A stretch of 64,000 nt of DNA. Source: Thermobacillus sp. ZCTH02-B1 (GTDB taxonomy: Bacteria > Bacillota > Bacilli > Paenibacillales > Paenibacillaceae). Of the stretch, positions 53,210 through 63,421 are shown in pieces. A model generated the notes under the pieces. That model saw only the letters and a list, made by a program, of their open reading frames with translations, had not been told where the DNA came from and made no database searches. Made by a program: the position numbers and the translations under genes. The DNA is taken from assembly GCF_002159085.1 (NCBI RefSeq), contig NZ_LZRU01000012.1, forward strand, positions 62,001-126,000, written 5' to 3'. Position 1 is the first letter of the stretch; each line of letters starts with the position of its first letter.

Positions 53210-54089
53210 TCGACGCCGCCTCCTTCTTCAGCAGCGGGAAGCCGAGCCGCTCCCGCTCCTTCAGGTAGACCATGGCGCACTGCCGCGCCAGGTTGCGCAC
53301 GCGCATGATGTAGCCGGTCCGCTCCGTTACGCTGATCGCCCCGCGCGCATCAAGCAGGTTGAATGTGTGGGAACATTTCAGCGCATAATCGTAGGCCGGA
53401 TACACGAGATTCCGCTCCAGCGCGCGCTTCGCTTCCTCCTCGTACTGGTTGAACAGGTTGAACAGCATCTCGACGTCCGACACTTCGAAGGTATACTTCG
53501 AATGCTCGTACTCGGGCTGCAGGAAGACGTCGCCGTAGGTGACGCCGTCCACCCATTCGAGCTCGAAGACGTTTTCCTTGTCCTGGATATAGGAAGCGAG
53601 GCGCTCAAGGCCGTACGTAATCTCGACCGCCACCGGGTTCATCTCGAGGCCGCCGACCTGCTGGAAATAGGTGAACTGGGTCACTTCCATCCCGTCCAGC
53701 CACACTTCCCAGCCGAGCCCCCACGCGCCGAGGCCCGGGTGCTCCCAGTTATCCTCGACGAAGCGGATGTCGTGGTGCCGCGGATCGATGCCGAGCCGCT
53801 TCAGGCTCTCCAGGTACACCTCCTGGATGTTGTCCGGCGACGGCTTCATGATGACCTGGAACTGGTGGTGCTGGTACAGCCGGTTCGGGTTTTCGCCGTA
53901 GCGGCCGTCGGCAGGGCGCCGCGAAGGTTCCACATACGCGACGTTCCACGGCTCCGGGCCGATCGACCTCAGAAACGTCATCGGGTTGAGCGTGCCCGCG
54001 CCCGTCTCGATGTCGTACGGATTGACGACGACGCAGCCCTGTTCCGCCCAGAACTGCTGCAGGGTCAGGATGATGCCCTGAAAGTTCAT
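53202..54089 (-). CDS. glyQ: Glycyl-tRNA synthetase alpha subunit
   Basis: Catalytic class II synthetase subunit that activates glycine. The 295-aa protein begins [19 protein letters not shown] and includes [77 protein letters not shown] and [22 protein letters not shown] 54089 follows GGGAG by 9 nt; the longer frame to 54281 runs through the T-box leader and is not coding. Confidence 0.97.
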   Translation of the reverse strand: MNFQGIILTLQQFWAEQGCVVVNPYDIETGAGTLNPMTFLRSIGPEPWNVAYVEPSRRPADGRYGENPNRLYQHHQFQVIMKPSPDNIQEVYLESLKRLGIDPRHHDIRFVEDNWEHPGLGAWGLGWEVWLDGMEVTQFTYFQQVGGLEMNPVAVEITYGLERLASYIQDKENVFELEWVDGVTYGDVFLQPEYEHSKYTFEVSDVEMLFNLFNQYEEEAKRALERNLVYPAYDYALKCSHTFNLLDARGAISVTERTGYIMRVRNLARQCAMVYLKERERLGFPLLKKEAASNG

Positions 54090-54171
54090 GCCATGCACTC
54101 CCTCGCCACGAATGGTATGATCCGGCGGTCGCGGCGGAACGCCGGCCGCATGCGGAAGCCGTCGGGAGCAC

Positions 54172-54410
54172 GCCAAAAAACTCCCGTCCCACACGTCCGC
54201 ATCCGGACGCAGGGACGGGAGCATCTCCCGCGGTTCCACCCTGCTTGGCCGCCGCCTGCCCGGCGGACAGCCCGCCTTCATTCGAACAGGACTCCGGAGC
54301 GCCGTTTCACCGGCCGGACCGGCCGGGCTCGCACCATCCCCGGCTCGCTTGCATCACGGTCCGCTGGCCGGCTACTTCTCTCCGTCATCGTCCATGACAT
54401 ATCCCATATT
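54172..54410 (-). promoter_or_regulatory. Glycine T-box leader of glyQS
   Basis: tRNA-sensing riboswitch. Read on the minus strand, stem I has a k-turn-like base (GGAC-GATGA-CGGAG with CTCCGGAGTCC), the AGAAGTA side of the specifier loop, and distal-loop motifs AGCGAGCC and GATGGTGCGAGCC. The candidate specifier is GGC at 54301-54303, a glycine codon. The T-box AGGGTGGAACCGCGGG (54227-54242) precedes a terminator stem (54181-54221) with six T residues. Uncharged tRNA-Gly should favour antitermination. Confidence 0.95.
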
Positions 54411-54421
54411 CATATTAGGAT

Positions 54422-54450
54422 ATTATATCAGCCTGATTTATCCATGTCAA
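54422..54450 (-). promoter_or_regulatory. Consensus SigA promoter of glyQS
   Basis: On the minus strand a perfect TTGACA (54445-54450) and a perfect TATAAT (54422-54427) are separated by 17 bp, just past the recO stop. The start is near 54415, giving a leader of about 325 nt. Confidence 0.92.
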
Positions 54451-54454
54451 ATAT

Positions 54455-55282
54455 TCACGATCCCGGAAATCGCGGGCGTCCTTCCGTCCGCCCGTCCGCC
54501 CCGTGTTCCGGTGCGGGCGGTTTGTCCGGAACCGGAAGCCCGCCGAGCGCCTCCAGCGATTCGAGAAACGCGCGCGACTTCAGCCGGTGCGGCAGATGCT
54601 CGTCGACGAGGGCGCGAACGCCCCGGCGGACGGCCGCCTTCGTTTCCGGTCCGACGTTCACCTCGCCGAGCCGCCGGAGATCGACGGCGGCGAGCAGGCG
54701 CATGAGCTTCATCGCCTTGTCGCCGAGGCGGAGCACCAGCCGGCCGTCCGGACGGCACGCCTGGCAGACCGCGCCGCCGAGCGCCGGCGCGAGCGCGTCA
54801 AGCCCGTCCGTCCGCCCGCAGGAAACGCACCGGTCGAGCACCGGCGCGTAGCCGGTCGCCTGCAGAATCTTCAGCTCGTAGACGTGCGTCGTCACCTGCG
54901 GGTCCTTCCCGTCCTCCAGCGCGCCGAAGCAGGCGAGCAATTGTCCGAAAATCCGGCTCCCCGCCTCCTCGTCCTGCAGCGCCCGGTCCGTCAGCTCCGC
55001 GGCGTACGACGCGTACGCGGCGAGCTCGATGTTCTCCCGCAGCTTCCGGTGGGGACGGATGATCTCTCCGCTCGACAGGGTGCCGAGACCCGATCCCTTG
55101 TAATAGACAAATTCGCCGTATGTAAAAGGAAGGGCAAGCGAGCCGTACCGGCTCCGCGGCTTGCTGGCGCCGCGGATCAGCACACCCGTCTTGCCTTGCG
55201 ATTCGGTCAGCAGCGTGACGATTTTGCCGCCTTCCCCGTATTCCATCGATCGGATGATGACGCCTTGCACGCGAATCAGCAC
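54455..55282 (-). CDS. recO: DNA repair protein RecO
   Basis: Recombination mediator that helps load RecA with RecF and RecR. The 275-aa protein has an N-terminal OB fold (VQGVIIRSMEYGEGGKIVTLLT, GSLALPFTYGEFVYYKG), a helical domain, and a four-cysteine zinc site CVSCGR ... CQACRP. A Pro-rich tail ends the protein. The start is GTG at 55282 with GAGAGG 8 nt upstream. It follows yqzL in the same order as B. subtilis. Confidence 0.95.
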   Translation of the reverse strand: MLIRVQGVIIRSMEYGEGGKIVTLLTESQGKTGVLIRGASKPRSRYGSLALPFTYGEFVYYKGSGLGTLSSGEIIRPHRKLRENIELAAYASYAAELTDRALQDEEAGSRIFGQLLACFGALEDGKDPQVTTHVYELKILQATGYAPVLDRCVSCGRTDGLDALAPALGGAVCQACRPDGRLVLRLGDKAMKLMRLLAAVDLRRLGEVNVGPETKAAVRRGVRALVDEHLPHRLKSRAFLESLEALGGLPVPDKPPAPEHGADGRTEGRPRFPGS

Positions 55283-55325
55283 GTTCTGCGCCTCTCCCCC
55301 CGCACAGCCCTTGTCCGGCGCGGAT

Positions 55326-55478
55326 TCATTCGGGCACCTCGTCCCAGTGATCGAGCGAATCCAGCGATTCCGGCGTCAGCTTCTTCTCCCGTTCCTCCAG
55401 TTCGTCCATCTCCCGGTACAGCAGAAACGCATCCACATCTCCCGTCAGCGTGAAGATCTTCCAAGAGAAATCGCGCAT
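55326..55478 (-). CDS. yqzL: YqzL-family small protein (50 aa)
   Basis: Short gene. ATG 55478 has AAAGGA 9 nt upstream. The product reads MRDFSWKIFTLTGDVDAFLL, then YREMDELEEREKKLTPESL and ends DSLDHWDEVPE. The DFSWKIF...TGDVDAFLLYREM pattern and the position between era and recO match B. subtilis YqzL, whose function is unknown. Confidence 0.88.
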   Translation of the reverse strand: MRDFSWKIFTLTGDVDAFLLYREMDELEEREKKLTPESLDSLDHWDEVPE

Positions 55479-55673
55479 GCGGACCATCCTTTCGATGCGG
55501 CCGAGACCGGTCCGCAGCCGGAACGGCCTTCGGCCGGATTATGCACGACTCTTGCGGGATTTAGGATGCGACGCCCTCCCGCCGGCTATCCGAGGGAGTT
55601 CGGCCCAGCGCCGGCGGCCGCCCGACCGGGAAAGCGGCGTCACAGCCGCCGATTCCGAAAGTTGGAAACTGCG

Positions 55674-56618
55674 TCAGTCCTCCGGCCGGAAGCCGAAGTC
55701 CCGCAGCACCCACTCCTGGTTGCGCCAGTCCTTTTTCACCTTCACCCAGAGATCGAGATAAATGCGCGAGCCGAGCAGCGCCTCGATCTCCTGGCGCGCC
55801 AGGGCGCCGATTTGCTTCAGCATCGCGCCGTTCTTGCCGATGATGATGCCCTTCTGCGATTCGCGCTCGACACAGATGACGGCGCGGATATAGACGACGC
55901 CGTTCTCCTGGGCGCGCATCTCCTCGGTCACGACGGCGATCGAGTGCGGCACTTCCTCGTAGGTGAGGTGCAGAATTTTCTCCCGGATCAGCTCGGCGCA
56001 GATGAACTGCTCCGGATGGTCCGTCACCTGGTCCGCCGGGTAGTACATCGGCCCTTCGGGCAGATAGCGGATGATCTGCTCGAGCAGCGTCCCGACATTG
56101 TTGCCGTTCAACGCCGAGATCGGCACGACTTCGGCAAATTCGTGAAGCTCGCGGTATTTCGCGATGGCCGGCAGCAGCGCGTCCGGATGCACCTTGTCGA
56201 TTTTGTTCAGCACAAGGAAGGACGGCGTCTTGATCTTCTTCAGCTTCTCGATGATGAAGCGGTCGCCGCCGCCGAGTTCCTCCGAGACGTCGACGAGGAA
56301 CAGGATGACGTCGACTTCCTTCAGCGCGCTGTCCGCCGACCGGTTCATGTAGTCGCCCAGCTTCGACATCGGCTTGTGGATGCCGGGCGTGTCCAGGAAG
56401 ACGATCTGCGCCCGGTCCGACGTATAGACGCCGTGGATCTTGTTGCGCGTCGTCTGCGGCTTGTCCGACATGATCGCGACCTTGCGGCCGATGAGATGGT
56501 TCATCAGCGTCGACTTGCCGACGTTCGGCCGCCCGACGATCGCGGCGAAGCCGGAGCGAAAGCCGCCTTCCCGTTCCGCGCCGGCCGTTGCATCCGGGCT
56601 TGTGATCCGTTCGCTCAT
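55674..56618 (-). CDS. era: GTPase Era
   Basis: Ribosome-assembly GTPase that binds the 3' end of 16S rRNA. The 314-aa protein has G1 GRPNVGKS (29-36), G2 region TTRN, G3 DTPG (76-79), G4 NKID (138-141), and a C-terminal KH domain with [18 protein letters not shown] 56618 overlaps the cdd stop. The N-terminal 20 residues are longer than usual and Gly/Glu-rich. The 195-nt gap to yqzL holds nothing recognisable. Confidence 0.97.
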   Translation of the reverse strand: MSERITSPDATAGAEREGGFRSGFAAIVGRPNVGKSTLMNHLIGRKVAIMSDKPQTTRNKIHGVYTSDRAQIVFLDTPGIHKPMSKLGDYMNRSADSALKEVDVILFLVDVSEELGGGDRFIIEKLKKIKTPSFLVLNKIDKVHPDALLPAIAKYRELHEFAEVVPISALNGNNVGTLLEQIIRYLPEGPMYYPADQVTDHPEQFICAELIREKILHLTYEEVPHSIAVVTEEMRAQENGVVYIRAVICVERESQKGIIIGKNGAMLKQIGALARQEIEALLGSRIYLDLWVKVKKDWRNQEWVLRDFGFRPED

Positions 56619-57082
56619 GGTTTCTGCCCCCCTTTCCGCGACCGGTCTTCCTCAAGCTGCGCCGAAGTGAACGCGCCGGGCAGCAGCTCGGCGACCGTCG
56701 TCACCCGCCACTTTCCGCGGATCGTGCCGAGCACGACCGGCATGTCTGGCGCGCACAGCTCGGCGAGCACCTGCCGGCATGTGCCGCAGGGCGTCACCGG
56801 TTCCTCCGTGTCCGCCGTGACCGCGATCGCGCGGAAGCTGCGCGGCGGCCGGCCGGCCGCGACGGCGCTGAACAGGGCCGTCCGCTCGGCACAGTTCGTC
56901 GGCCCGTAGGCGGCGTTCTCGATGTTGCATCCGGGATGCACGTTGCCCTCCGCGTCGAGCAGCGCGGCACCCACCGCGAAACCCGAATAGGGGATGTAGG
57001 CGCGGGTCCGCGCTTCGGCGGCCGCCGCCAGCAGGGCCAGCGCCTCCCGCTCGCCGATCGGGAATGACGCGCGATCGCTCAT
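56615..57082 (-). CDS. cdd: Cytidine deaminase
   Basis: Zinc enzyme converting cytidine and deoxycytidine to uridine forms for pyrimidine salvage. The 155-aa protein has [32 protein letters not shown] with zinc ligand Cys64 and proton shuttle Glu66, and PCGTCRQVL with Cys99 and Cys102. This is the homotetrameric small type. AAAGGAG precedes the ATG. The C-terminus overlaps the start of era by 4 nt. Confidence 0.96.
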   Translation of the reverse strand: MSDRASFPIGEREALALLAAAAEARTRAYIPYSGFAVGAALLDAEGNVHPGCNIENAAYGPTNCAERTALFSAVAAGRPPRSFRAIAVTADTEEPVTPCGTCRQVLAELCAPDMPVVLGTIRGKWRVTTVAELLPGAFTSAQLEEDRSRKGGQKP

Positions 57083-57137
57083 GTACGGCCGTGCTCCTTT
57101 CCGTCAAGTCCAGTGTTGCCGAATGCGGGATTCGCCA

Positions 57138-57161
57138 TGACGCCGGCCCGGGCCGGCGTCA
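57138..57161. repeat. 24-bp perfect palindrome between dgkA and cdd
   Basis: TGACGCCGGCCC at 57138-57149 is followed at once by its exact reverse complement to 57161. It starts at the dgkA stop codon. There is no T-run, so it may be a processing or stabilising hairpin rather than a terminator. Confidence 0.7.
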
Positions 57162-57533
57162 GCATCCGATCAGTTCCCGGAGCCTGTTCCAGAGCGGCGG
57201 GCCGAGCAGGATCAGCCCGACGGCGGCCGCGAACAACGCCGCGGCCAGCACGCCGCCCGCCGCCGCATCCTTCGCCTCCTTCGCCAGCGGCCGGTGCTCC
57301 GGGCTGGCGAGATCGACGACGCGCTCGACCGCCGTATTGACGAGCTCGAGGCCGATGACGAGCCCGCACAGCGCGAGCAGGACGGCCCATTCCAGAGGCC
57401 CGGCCCCGAGCCACAGCGCGAGCAGCGCGACGGCGGCCGCCGCACAGAGATGGATGCGCATGTTCCGCTCCTTGCGGACGGCGAGCGCGATGCCCGCCGC
57501 GGCGTATTTCAGGCTCTCCAGGAAGCGGCGCAT
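57159..57533 (-). CDS. dgkA: Diacylglycerol/undecaprenol kinase (DgkA family)
   Basis: Small membrane kinase of about 124 aa. In Gram-positive bacteria the family mainly phosphorylates undecaprenol, feeding lipid carrier to wall synthesis. Features are FLESLKYAAAGIALAVRKERNMRIHL, three hydrophobic spans, and the catalytic ELVNTAVERVVDL with the Glu residues, then KEAKDAAAGGVL. The start is ATG 57533, or GTG 57536, both overlapping the ybeY stop. Confidence 0.93.
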   Translation of the reverse strand: MRRFLESLKYAAAGIALAVRKERNMRIHLCAAAAVALLALWLGAGPLEWAVLLALCGLVIGLELVNTAVERVVDLASPEHRPLAKEAKDAAAGGVLAAALFAAAVGLILLGPPLWNRLRELIGC

Positions 57534-58027
57534 CACCGGGTCAGCCCCGCCCGCCGCAGAATCTCCTCCTGCTTCGCGAACATGATCCGTTCTTCCTCTT
57601 CGGTCTGATGATCGTAGCCGAGCAGATGGAGGAACCCGTGCACGAACAGGAAGCCGATCTCCCGCTCCAGCGAATGGCCGTACGCTTCGCTCTGCGCCTT
57701 CGCGCGCTCGAGCGAGATCACGATGTCGCCGAGCATGCCGGAGATCGGATCATCCTCGTCGTCCGACAGATCGCCGAACACGATGTCCGGCTCGCCGCCG
57801 TCTTCGTTCAGCGCGAACGACAGCACGTCGGTCGGCCGGTCGATGCCCCGGTATTCGCGGTTCAACTCGCGGATGCGCTCGTCGTCGACGAAGGTGAGCG
57901 CCACTTCGCCGCGTTCGATGCCCTCCTCTTCGCCGGCCAGCCGAAGCAGCTCTTCGAGCCGCGCGATCCAGCCTTCCTCGAGCCTGACCGCATCCTGTTC
58001 GTTGCTCCATTCGAGCACAAGACCCAT
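57533..58027 (-). CDS. ybeY: Endoribonuclease YbeY (rRNA maturation factor)
   Basis: Metal-dependent RNase for 16S rRNA 3'-end processing and ribosome quality control. The 164-aa protein has [17 protein letters not shown] and the zinc motif [11 protein letters not shown] with His130, His134 and His140. AAGGAG lies about 9 nt ahead of ATG 58027, which abuts the pgpH stop. Confidence 0.97.
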   Translation of the reverse strand: MGLVLEWSNEQDAVRLEEGWIARLEELLRLAGEEEGIERGEVALTFVDDERIRELNREYRGIDRPTDVLSFALNEDGGEPDIVFGDLSDDEDDPISGMLGDIVISLERAKAQSEAYGHSLEREIGFLFVHGFLHLLGYDHQTEEEERIMFAKQEEILRRAGLTR

Positions 58028-60271
58028 TTACGCCTTCTCCTTCGATTTCATGTCTTCGGGATATTCGATGCGCGAGTGGAAGATGCCGACCACCGCTTCC
58101 TTCAACGTCTGCGCGATCTTGTCCAGTTCCTTCAGCGTCAGGTCGCACTCGTTGAACTGGTTGTCGTCCAGCTTGTCCTTGATGATCCGGTTGATCATCG
58201 ACTCGATCTGCTCGATCGTCGGATTGCGCAGCGAGCGAACGGCCGCTTCGACCGAATCCGCGATGCCGACGATGGCCGCTTCCTTCGTCTGCGCCTTCGG
58301 ACCGGGGTAGCGGAAATCGTCCTCGGTGAAGTCCGGTTCGACGCCCGCCGCCTCCGCCTGCTTCAGCGCCTTGTGATAGAAGTATTTCAACAGCGTCGTG
58401 CCGTGATGCTGTTCCGCGATGTCGCGGATCGGCTTCGGAATGTTGTGCGCCTTCAGCATTTCGACGCCGTCGCGGGCGTGGGCGATGATGATCGACCGGC
58501 TCAGCTTCGGATCGATCGAATCGTGCGGGTTCTCCATGTTGTTCTGGTTCTCGATGAAGTAGGCCGGCCGCTTCGTCTTGCCGATGTCGTGATAGAACGA
58601 TCCGACGCGGCACAGCAGGCCGTTCGCGCCGATCGCCTCCGCCGCCGCCTCGGCCAGGTTGCCGACCATGACGCTGTGGTGGTAGGTGCCCGGCGTCTCG
58701 GTCAGCAGCTTGCGCAGCAGCGGATGATTCGGGTTCGACAGCTCGATCAGCTTCAGTGCGGACAGGATGCCGAACGACAGTTCGAAGAACGGCATCAGAC
58801 CGATGACGAGCACGACGGCGAGCAGCCCGCTCGCGAACGCGCAGGCGGCCGCGTAGAAGATCTCCATGCGGGGCGGCAGCTCCCCGAACGAGATCAACGC
58901 GAGAACCGCCGCGGTGCCGGACAGGCTGGCCAGGGCGCCCGCCTTCAGCAGCGTCGAGCGCTGGCCGGCCTTGTGAACCGCAAACACCGCCGCGAGCGAG
59001 GTGACAAGGGTGACGAACCCGAACGTAAAATCGAAGATCCGCCCGCTCTCCGCATTGAACAGCACGCTGCCCGCCGCCGCGAACACGACGGCCGACAGCA
59101 CCGCGAGGTTGAGATCGAGCAGAAGCGCGATGAGCACCGGTCCGAGCGCGGCCGGCGCCAGAAAGCCGAGATACCAGGTATCCGCCGTCTGGATCAGCGC
59201 CACGATCGCCATCGCGAGCAAATTGATCGCGAAGATCATGAGCAGCATGAGGAGCTGCGAGTTGCCGTATTTCGCGTTCGAACCGCCGCCGGGCAGTCCG
59301 ACCGTCTCGAGATGGCAGTAGATCGCGAGCGTCGACAGCAGCGCGACGACGACCAGCCCGAAGTAAGGCCGGACGTTCGCGGAGCTCTTCAGCAGCCCGA
59401 GGCCCTCCAGCCGCTCGTAGATTTCCGGCGTGATCGTCTGGCCTTTCCGGACGACGATGTCACCTTCCCGGATCACGACGGGCGGCGTGTTCTCCCGCGC
59501 CTGCGCCCGCGCCTTCTCGGTCGCCTCCTGGTCGTAGAACCGGTTCGGCATGATCGCGAACCGCGCCAGTTCGGCCGCGATCTCGCGGTCGACGCGGTCT
59601 TCGAGCGAGCTCGTGTTGACGAACTCGGCCACCTTCGCGCGCGCGGTCTCGGCGTCGGCGAGCTGCTCGGCCATCAGCCGGCGCACCGTCTCGGACGCGA
59701 CCTGGCGGATCGCCTGCAGCCGCTCGCCCGAAAGCAGCGGCAGCTTGTAGTAGGTCTCCTCCGGAATCGTGTAGCGCTGCTCCTTGACGTTGCGCGCCAT
59801 CTCTTCGAGGAGGCCGGCGTTGTAAATGTCCGAATCGCGGTTCTCGGCGACGAACCGGTCGACGAACGCGTCATACCGGGCCGGAATCTCGCGCCGGTAG
59901 ATGTCGACCTTGTTGTCGAACGAGACGTCTTGGTCCGCGTTCAGCTGCTCGATGCGGGCGACGATCTGGTCGACCAGCGTCTCGCTGCGCAGCGCCACGA
60001 TCGAATATTTCGGCTCGACGCTCTCGGCCGCCTGCTCCTTCGCGAGCTCGGTCGCCCGTTCGTCCACCCACTGCCGGGGTGCGGCGATGTCGCGGGTGCT
60101 GACGCCGCCGAGTTCCAGATTGTAGGTTTTCGGAATGAGCCGCGGCGAGAGAACGGCACAGAACAGCAGCACGAACAGGGTAAGCAGCAGCCAGCGCACC
60201 GCCGCGCTCTGCTTCCAGCCCGCCTGCCGTCCGCGGCCCGTCCTCCGGACCGCCGCACCGTTCGTACCCAT
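58028..60271 (-). CDS. pgpH: c-di-AMP phosphodiesterase PgpH (7TM-HD family)
   Basis: Membrane-bound HD-domain phosphodiesterase that degrades cyclic di-AMP. The 747-aa protein has a first membrane span (about 27-45), a large extracellular domain (7TMR-HDED, about 50-300), a block of seven spans (about 305-500), and a cytosolic HD domain with [47 protein letters not shown] and [22 protein letters not shown] precedes the ATG. It follows phoH by about 200 nt of GC-rich sequence with no gene. Confidence 0.95.
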   Translation of the reverse strand: MGTNGAAVRRTGRGRQAGWKQSAAVRWLLLTLFVLLFCAVLSPRLIPKTYNLELGGVSTRDIAAPRQWVDERATELAKEQAAESVEPKYSIVALRSETLVDQIVARIEQLNADQDVSFDNKVDIYRREIPARYDAFVDRFVAENRDSDIYNAGLLEEMARNVKEQRYTIPEETYYKLPLLSGERLQAIRQVASETVRRLMAEQLADAETARAKVAEFVNTSSLEDRVDREIAAELARFAIMPNRFYDQEATEKARAQARENTPPVVIREGDIVVRKGQTITPEIYERLEGLGLLKSSANVRPYFGLVVVALLSTLAIYCHLETVGLPGGGSNAKYGNSQLLMLLMIFAINLLAMAIVALIQTADTWYLGFLAPAALGPVLIALLLDLNLAVLSAVVFAAAGSVLFNAESGRIFDFTFGFVTLVTSLAAVFAVHKAGQRSTLLKAGALASLSGTAAVLALISFGELPPRMEIFYAAACAFASGLLAVVLVIGLMPFFELSFGILSALKLIELSNPNHPLLRKLLTETPGTYHHSVMVGNLAEAAAEAIGANGLLCRVGSFYHDIGKTKRPAYFIENQNNMENPHDSIDPKLSRSIIIAHARDGVEMLKAHNIPKPIRDIAEQHHGTTLLKYFYHKALKQAEAAGVEPDFTEDDFRYPGPKAQTKEAAIVGIADSVEAAVRSLRNPTIEQIESMINRIIKDKLDDNQFNECDLTLKELDKIAQTLKEAVVGIFHSRIEYPEDMKSKEKA

Positions 60272-60467
60272 GCGGCATCCCTCCCGTGTTGTGCGGACGG
60301 CGTCCGCGCGGCCCCGGCGCGCCTGCGCACCCGGACGCTTGCCCGGCCGGCGCGTCCGCTCCGCCGCGTTCCGGTTCTCCGTTCCCCGGGCTCCGATGCT
60401 TGTCCCGTGACGCCGGCTTCCTGCGCCCGGTCCCGGATCCGGACCGCCGGCCGCGCGTCCGGCATGG

Positions 60468-61472
60468 TCAATCCGTCCGATCGTCTTTCCCCGAGGACGC
60501 TTCCTCCTCCGCGCGGGCGTACGCCGCGATGATCCGCTGCACCAGCGTATGCCGGACGACGTCCGACTCGGTCAGCTCGACGAAGCCGATCTCCCCGATG
60601 CCGTCCAGAATGCGGCGCGCCTCGATCAGGCCGCTCTTCTTGCCCCGGGGGAGGTCGATCTGCGTCACGTCGCCGGTGATGACCATCTTCGAGCCGAAGC
60701 CAAGGCGGGTGAGGAACATCTTCATCTGCTCGGGCGTCGTGTTCTGCGCCTCGTCGAGGATGATGAACGAGTCTTCCAGCGTACGGCCGCGCATGTAGGC
60801 CAGCGGCGCAACCTCGATGATGCCGCGCTCGAGCGCCCTTGCCGACTGCTCCGGCCCCATGACGTCGTGCAGCGCGTCGTACAGCGGCCTCAGATACGGA
60901 TCGACCTTCTCCTGCAGGTCGCCCGGCAGGAAGCCGAGATTCTCGCCCGCTTCGACCGCGGGACGGGTCAGCACGATCCGCTTGACCTTGCCTTCCCGGA
61001 GCGCCGCGACCGCAAGAACGACGGCGAGATACGTTTTCCCCGTGCCGGCCGGGCCGATGCCGAACACGATGTCCTTCTTGCGGATCTCCTGGACGTAACG
61101 GCGCTGACCCAGCGTCTTGAGCTGGACCGGCTTGCCCCGGTATGTCGTCGTGATCGGCGTCTTGAACAGATCGAGCAGCTCGTCCGCCTTGAGTTCCCGC
61201 GCCAGCTCCAGCGCGTAGGCAATGTCCCGCTCGGAAGGCGTGTAGCCGCCCCGGACCAGCTCCAGCAACACGGTGTAGAGCTGCTCGAGGGCGGCAAGCT
61301 CGCGCTCCGGACCCGTGATCACGATCTCGGCGTCCCGCGACCGGATTTCGGATTGCATCCCGCTCTCGATGAGCCGCAGGTATCGGTCCTGCGGACCGAA
61401 CAAAGCCATTCCTTCCGCCGTGCTTGCCAGCGGAATCCTGACGGTTCCCGTCTTCTCGTGCAAAAGCGTCAT
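60468..61472 (-). CDS. phoH: PhoH-family ATPase
   Basis: P-loop ATPase, likely an RNA-linked NTPase, always near ybeY in Bacillales. The 334-aa protein has an N-terminal KH-like region, the P-loop GPAGTGKT (140-147), [21 protein letters not shown], and the Walker B region [21 protein letters not shown]. The start is uncertain: ATG 61472 overlaps the yqfD stop but sits 1 nt from AAGGAG, whereas TTG 61463 has a 10-nt spacing. Confidence 0.94.
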   Translation of the reverse strand: MTLLHEKTGTVRIPLASTAEGMALFGPQDRYLRLIESGMQSEIRSRDAEIVITGPERELAALEQLYTVLLELVRGGYTPSERDIAYALELARELKADELLDLFKTPITTTYRGKPVQLKTLGQRRYVQEIRKKDIVFGIGPAGTGKTYLAVVLAVAALREGKVKRIVLTRPAVEAGENLGFLPGDLQEKVDPYLRPLYDALHDVMGPEQSARALERGIIEVAPLAYMRGRTLEDSFIILDEAQNTTPEQMKMFLTRLGFGSKMVITGDVTQIDLPRGKKSGLIEARRILDGIGEIGFVELTESDVVRHTLVQRIIAAYARAEEEASSGKDDRTD

Positions 61473-62662
61473 TCTCCTTGCAGTTGAACTAGCGGTCTTT
61501 CTTCCGTAATCGACTGTTCCGCTTCGAACAGTACTTTCATATAAACTTTACCATTCTCGGTCCGGCGATGCAAAATCTTTTCCGCCCGGATTACCGCGTC
61601 GGCGCCCGCCTTCCGCAGGAGGTCGGCACGGGCCTGCATGAGCCCGACGGCGATCGCTTCCCGCTCCGTCAGCCGCCGCTCCTCGTACCGGACCTCGAGC
61701 TGCGTCTCCCGGATGCGGCCGACCGGCAGCACGATGCCGCGCCAGGCCGCGTTCTCCTGGTGCAGGACGGATTCGTATTTCTCGAAGGGCGGCGGGCCGA
61801 ACCCGCTGACCTTCAGGCTCCGCCGGCCCAGCACGGCGTGCCAGACCGTGCGCCGCTCGCCCGTGTACGTCTTCGCCTTGCGCACCAGCGGCGATACGAT
61901 GTCGTATTCGTGCCAGACGAGACCGCGCACGGTCCCCTCCGCCGGCACGGTGACGAAGTTGCCTTCGCTTCCGAGGATGCCGGAGATCAGCACGTCTCCC
62001 TTTCGCACCCGCTGGTTCTTTTTCACGACGGGCCGGCCGCGGGTTGCGACGATGCGGGTGACGACCGCGTCCTCCGATGCGACCAGATGGCGCGGGCTGA
62101 GCAGTTCGCGCGGCTCGGGCTCGGTGGACTCGACGATATGGATCCGGACCAGCGTGCCCCGCTTCTCCACGCCGACCCAGGCCGCGCCGGGCAGCGCGCC
62201 CTGGAGCCGCCGCGCGAGCTCCGCGGAATCCGGCAGGCGGAACGACCACTGGAACGGACGGAGCCCTTCCGCCCGCGCCGCCGCGAAAATCTCCTCATCC
62301 GGAATCCGCTCGTTTCCCTCGATCTCGACGCGCCAGACGAGCGACGAGAGCAAGTAGAGCGCCGCGAAGAACAGCGCCATCCCGGCCGCGAAGAACTTCC
62401 GCCGTCGCACCTTCGCCATGAGGAATGGCAGCCCGCTCTTGCGCGCGATCCGGATCCGGCAGCCTGTCCGCTTGAGGTGCGGGCGCAGCCGGAAAAAGTC
62501 GCCCGCCGTCACGATGCATTCCAGCTCCCCGCGGCTTGTCCGCCGCAGATGGAGGAGTTCGATCCCGTCCGCCGCCGCCTCCCCGAGCAACCGCTCCGTC
62601 CCTTCCCCGGAAATGCGCACCGTCACAAAGCCGCGCAACGCATGAAACCATGTCACCCTCAT
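61469..62662 (-). CDS. yqfD: Sporulation protein YqfD
   Basis: Membrane protein with a FtsQ/DivIB-like extracytoplasmic part; required for efficient sporulation in B. subtilis and expressed under SigE. From ATG 62662 it is 397 aa: a soluble N-terminal domain ([17 protein letters not shown]), one membrane span (about 87-107), a POTRA-like part ([19 protein letters not shown]) and a beta-rich C-terminal region with [17 protein letters not shown]. The reading frame stays open 33 codons upstream through a tandem repeat, so a longer start at 62761 cannot be excluded. Confidence 0.92.
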   Translation of the reverse strand: MRVTWFHALRGFVTVRISGEGTERLLGEAAADGIELLHLRRTSRGELECIVTAGDFFRLRPHLKRTGCRIRIARKSGLPFLMAKVRRRKFFAAGMALFFAALYLLSSLVWRVEIEGNERIPDEEIFAAARAEGLRPFQWSFRLPDSAELARRLQGALPGAAWVGVEKRGTLVRIHIVESTEPEPRELLSPRHLVASEDAVVTRIVATRGRPVVKKNQRVRKGDVLISGILGSEGNFVTVPAEGTVRGLVWHEYDIVSPLVRKAKTYTGERRTVWHAVLGRRSLKVSGFGPPPFEKYESVLHQENAAWRGIVLPVGRIRETQLEVRYEERRLTEREAIAVGLMQARADLLRKAGADAVIRAEKILHRRTENGKVYMKVLFEAEQSITEERPLVQLQGE

Positions 62663-62825
62663 CCGCACCACGCTCCCCGTCGAAACCTTGTCCTCTTCAC
62701 GGGCACGGGACTCCCCGTCGAGATCGCTTCTCCCGCATCCGTCCGCAATCCCCGCCGGCACCTTGTCCCCTTCGCGCGCACGGCGCTTCCCGCCGATCCC
62801 GTCTCGCCGGCATCCGCATCACGCC
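62660..62825 (-). repeat. Degenerate 75-bp tandem repeat between yqfC and yqfD
   Basis: Two adjacent copies of about 75 bp (near 62672-62746 and 62747-62821) align without gaps at about 73% identity. CATCCG marks recur at 62660, 62736 and 62811. The outer copies carry the yqfD start region and the yqfC stop region, so the gap appears to have arisen by tandem duplication. Confidence 0.65.
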
Positions 62826-63106
62826 CCCTGTCCGTTGATCGATACCTGCGTGATGACGCCTTCCACGAACATTTCCTCCGCCCAGATGCCGCGGATGACC
62901 AGACCCTTGCCCGCGATCTCGAGGCTGCCGTTCGGCAGCCGGAGGCTCAGCCTGTCCGGCGAGAAATGGATCACGCCCCGGTGGTTCTCGATGTGGAGCT
63001 GCCGGTCGCCGATCATCGTGAGGCGCGGCAGATCGAACACGACGTCCTGGGGCAGCTCGAGCACCCGGGCCGTCCAGTGGCGCAGGCGGCGGCTGATTCG
63101 GCGCAT
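62819..63106 (-). CDS. yqfC: Sporulation protein YqfC
   Basis: Small 95-aa protein, first gene of the yqfC-yqfD pair. It has LPQDVVFDLPRLTMIGDRQLHIENHRGV and IAGKGLVIRGIWAEEMFVEGVI, the YqfC/YabP signature. YabP/YqfC proteins act in the mother cell during spore formation. The ATG at 63106 has GGGGAGGG upstream, and a well-matched SigE promoter precedes it. Confidence 0.94.
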   Translation of the reverse strand: MRRISRRLRHWTARVLELPQDVVFDLPRLTMIGDRQLHIENHRGVIHFSPDRLSLRLPNGSLEIAGKGLVIRGIWAEEMFVEGVITQVSINGQGA

Positions 63107-63138
63107 GGCGGATCCGATCCCTCCCCTTGTACCTTACA

Positions 63139-63167
63139 AAACTATGCGGCGGAACGGGGGAATATGA
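63139..63167 (-). promoter_or_regulatory. SigE promoter of yqfC-yqfD
   Basis: On the minus strand TCATATT (63161-63167) matches the SigE -35 KMATATT at all seven bases. After 14 bp, CATAGTTT (63139-63146) matches CATACAHT at six of eight. The start lies about 25 nt ahead of yqfC. yqfC-yqfD belong to the SigE regulon in B. subtilis. Confidence 0.65.
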
Positions 63168-63378
63168 AGAAGCCGGGGGCTGTTCGGAGCGTTGCGCGCA
63201 ACGGGAAGCGGATGCGGCGGCATGCGGGACGGCGGAAGATGCGGGATCCGGCCGGCACGCGAAAGCGGACGGGGATGGGCCCATGAAGCCGCGGTCCCAC
63301 AAAGGCCGGGAGACGACATGGCGGGGATTGCGGAGACGGGGACAACGGATGCCGACGGAAGCATGCGCGCCAAGTGCC

Positions 63379-63410
63379 GCAGCCCCCTTGTCCGGAGACA
63401 AGGGGGCTGC
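63379..63410 (-). terminator. 14-bp stem-loop after the last minus-strand gene
   Basis: GCAGCCCCCTTGTC (63379-63392) pairs perfectly with 63397-63410, 11 nt past the stop of the terminal gene. No T-run follows on either strand. Apart from this and the yqfC promoter, the 63107-63421 gap shows no gene. Confidence 0.55.
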
Positions 63411-63421
63411 CTGCGGTTCGG

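Noticed and set aside
54090..54281. N-terminal extension of GlyQ
   Set aside because: The frame runs through the T-box terminator; the family starts at [14 protein letters not shown] (54089).
57608..60532. Very long plus-strand open frame antisense to pgpH and ybeY
   Set aside because: It is a mirror of real minus-strand genes; high GC suppresses stops in the antisense frame. The product is low-complexity Arg/Asp/His-rich with no motifs or ribosome site. The same holds for long frames at 18629-21343, 16947-18908, 35388-38219 and 343-1812.
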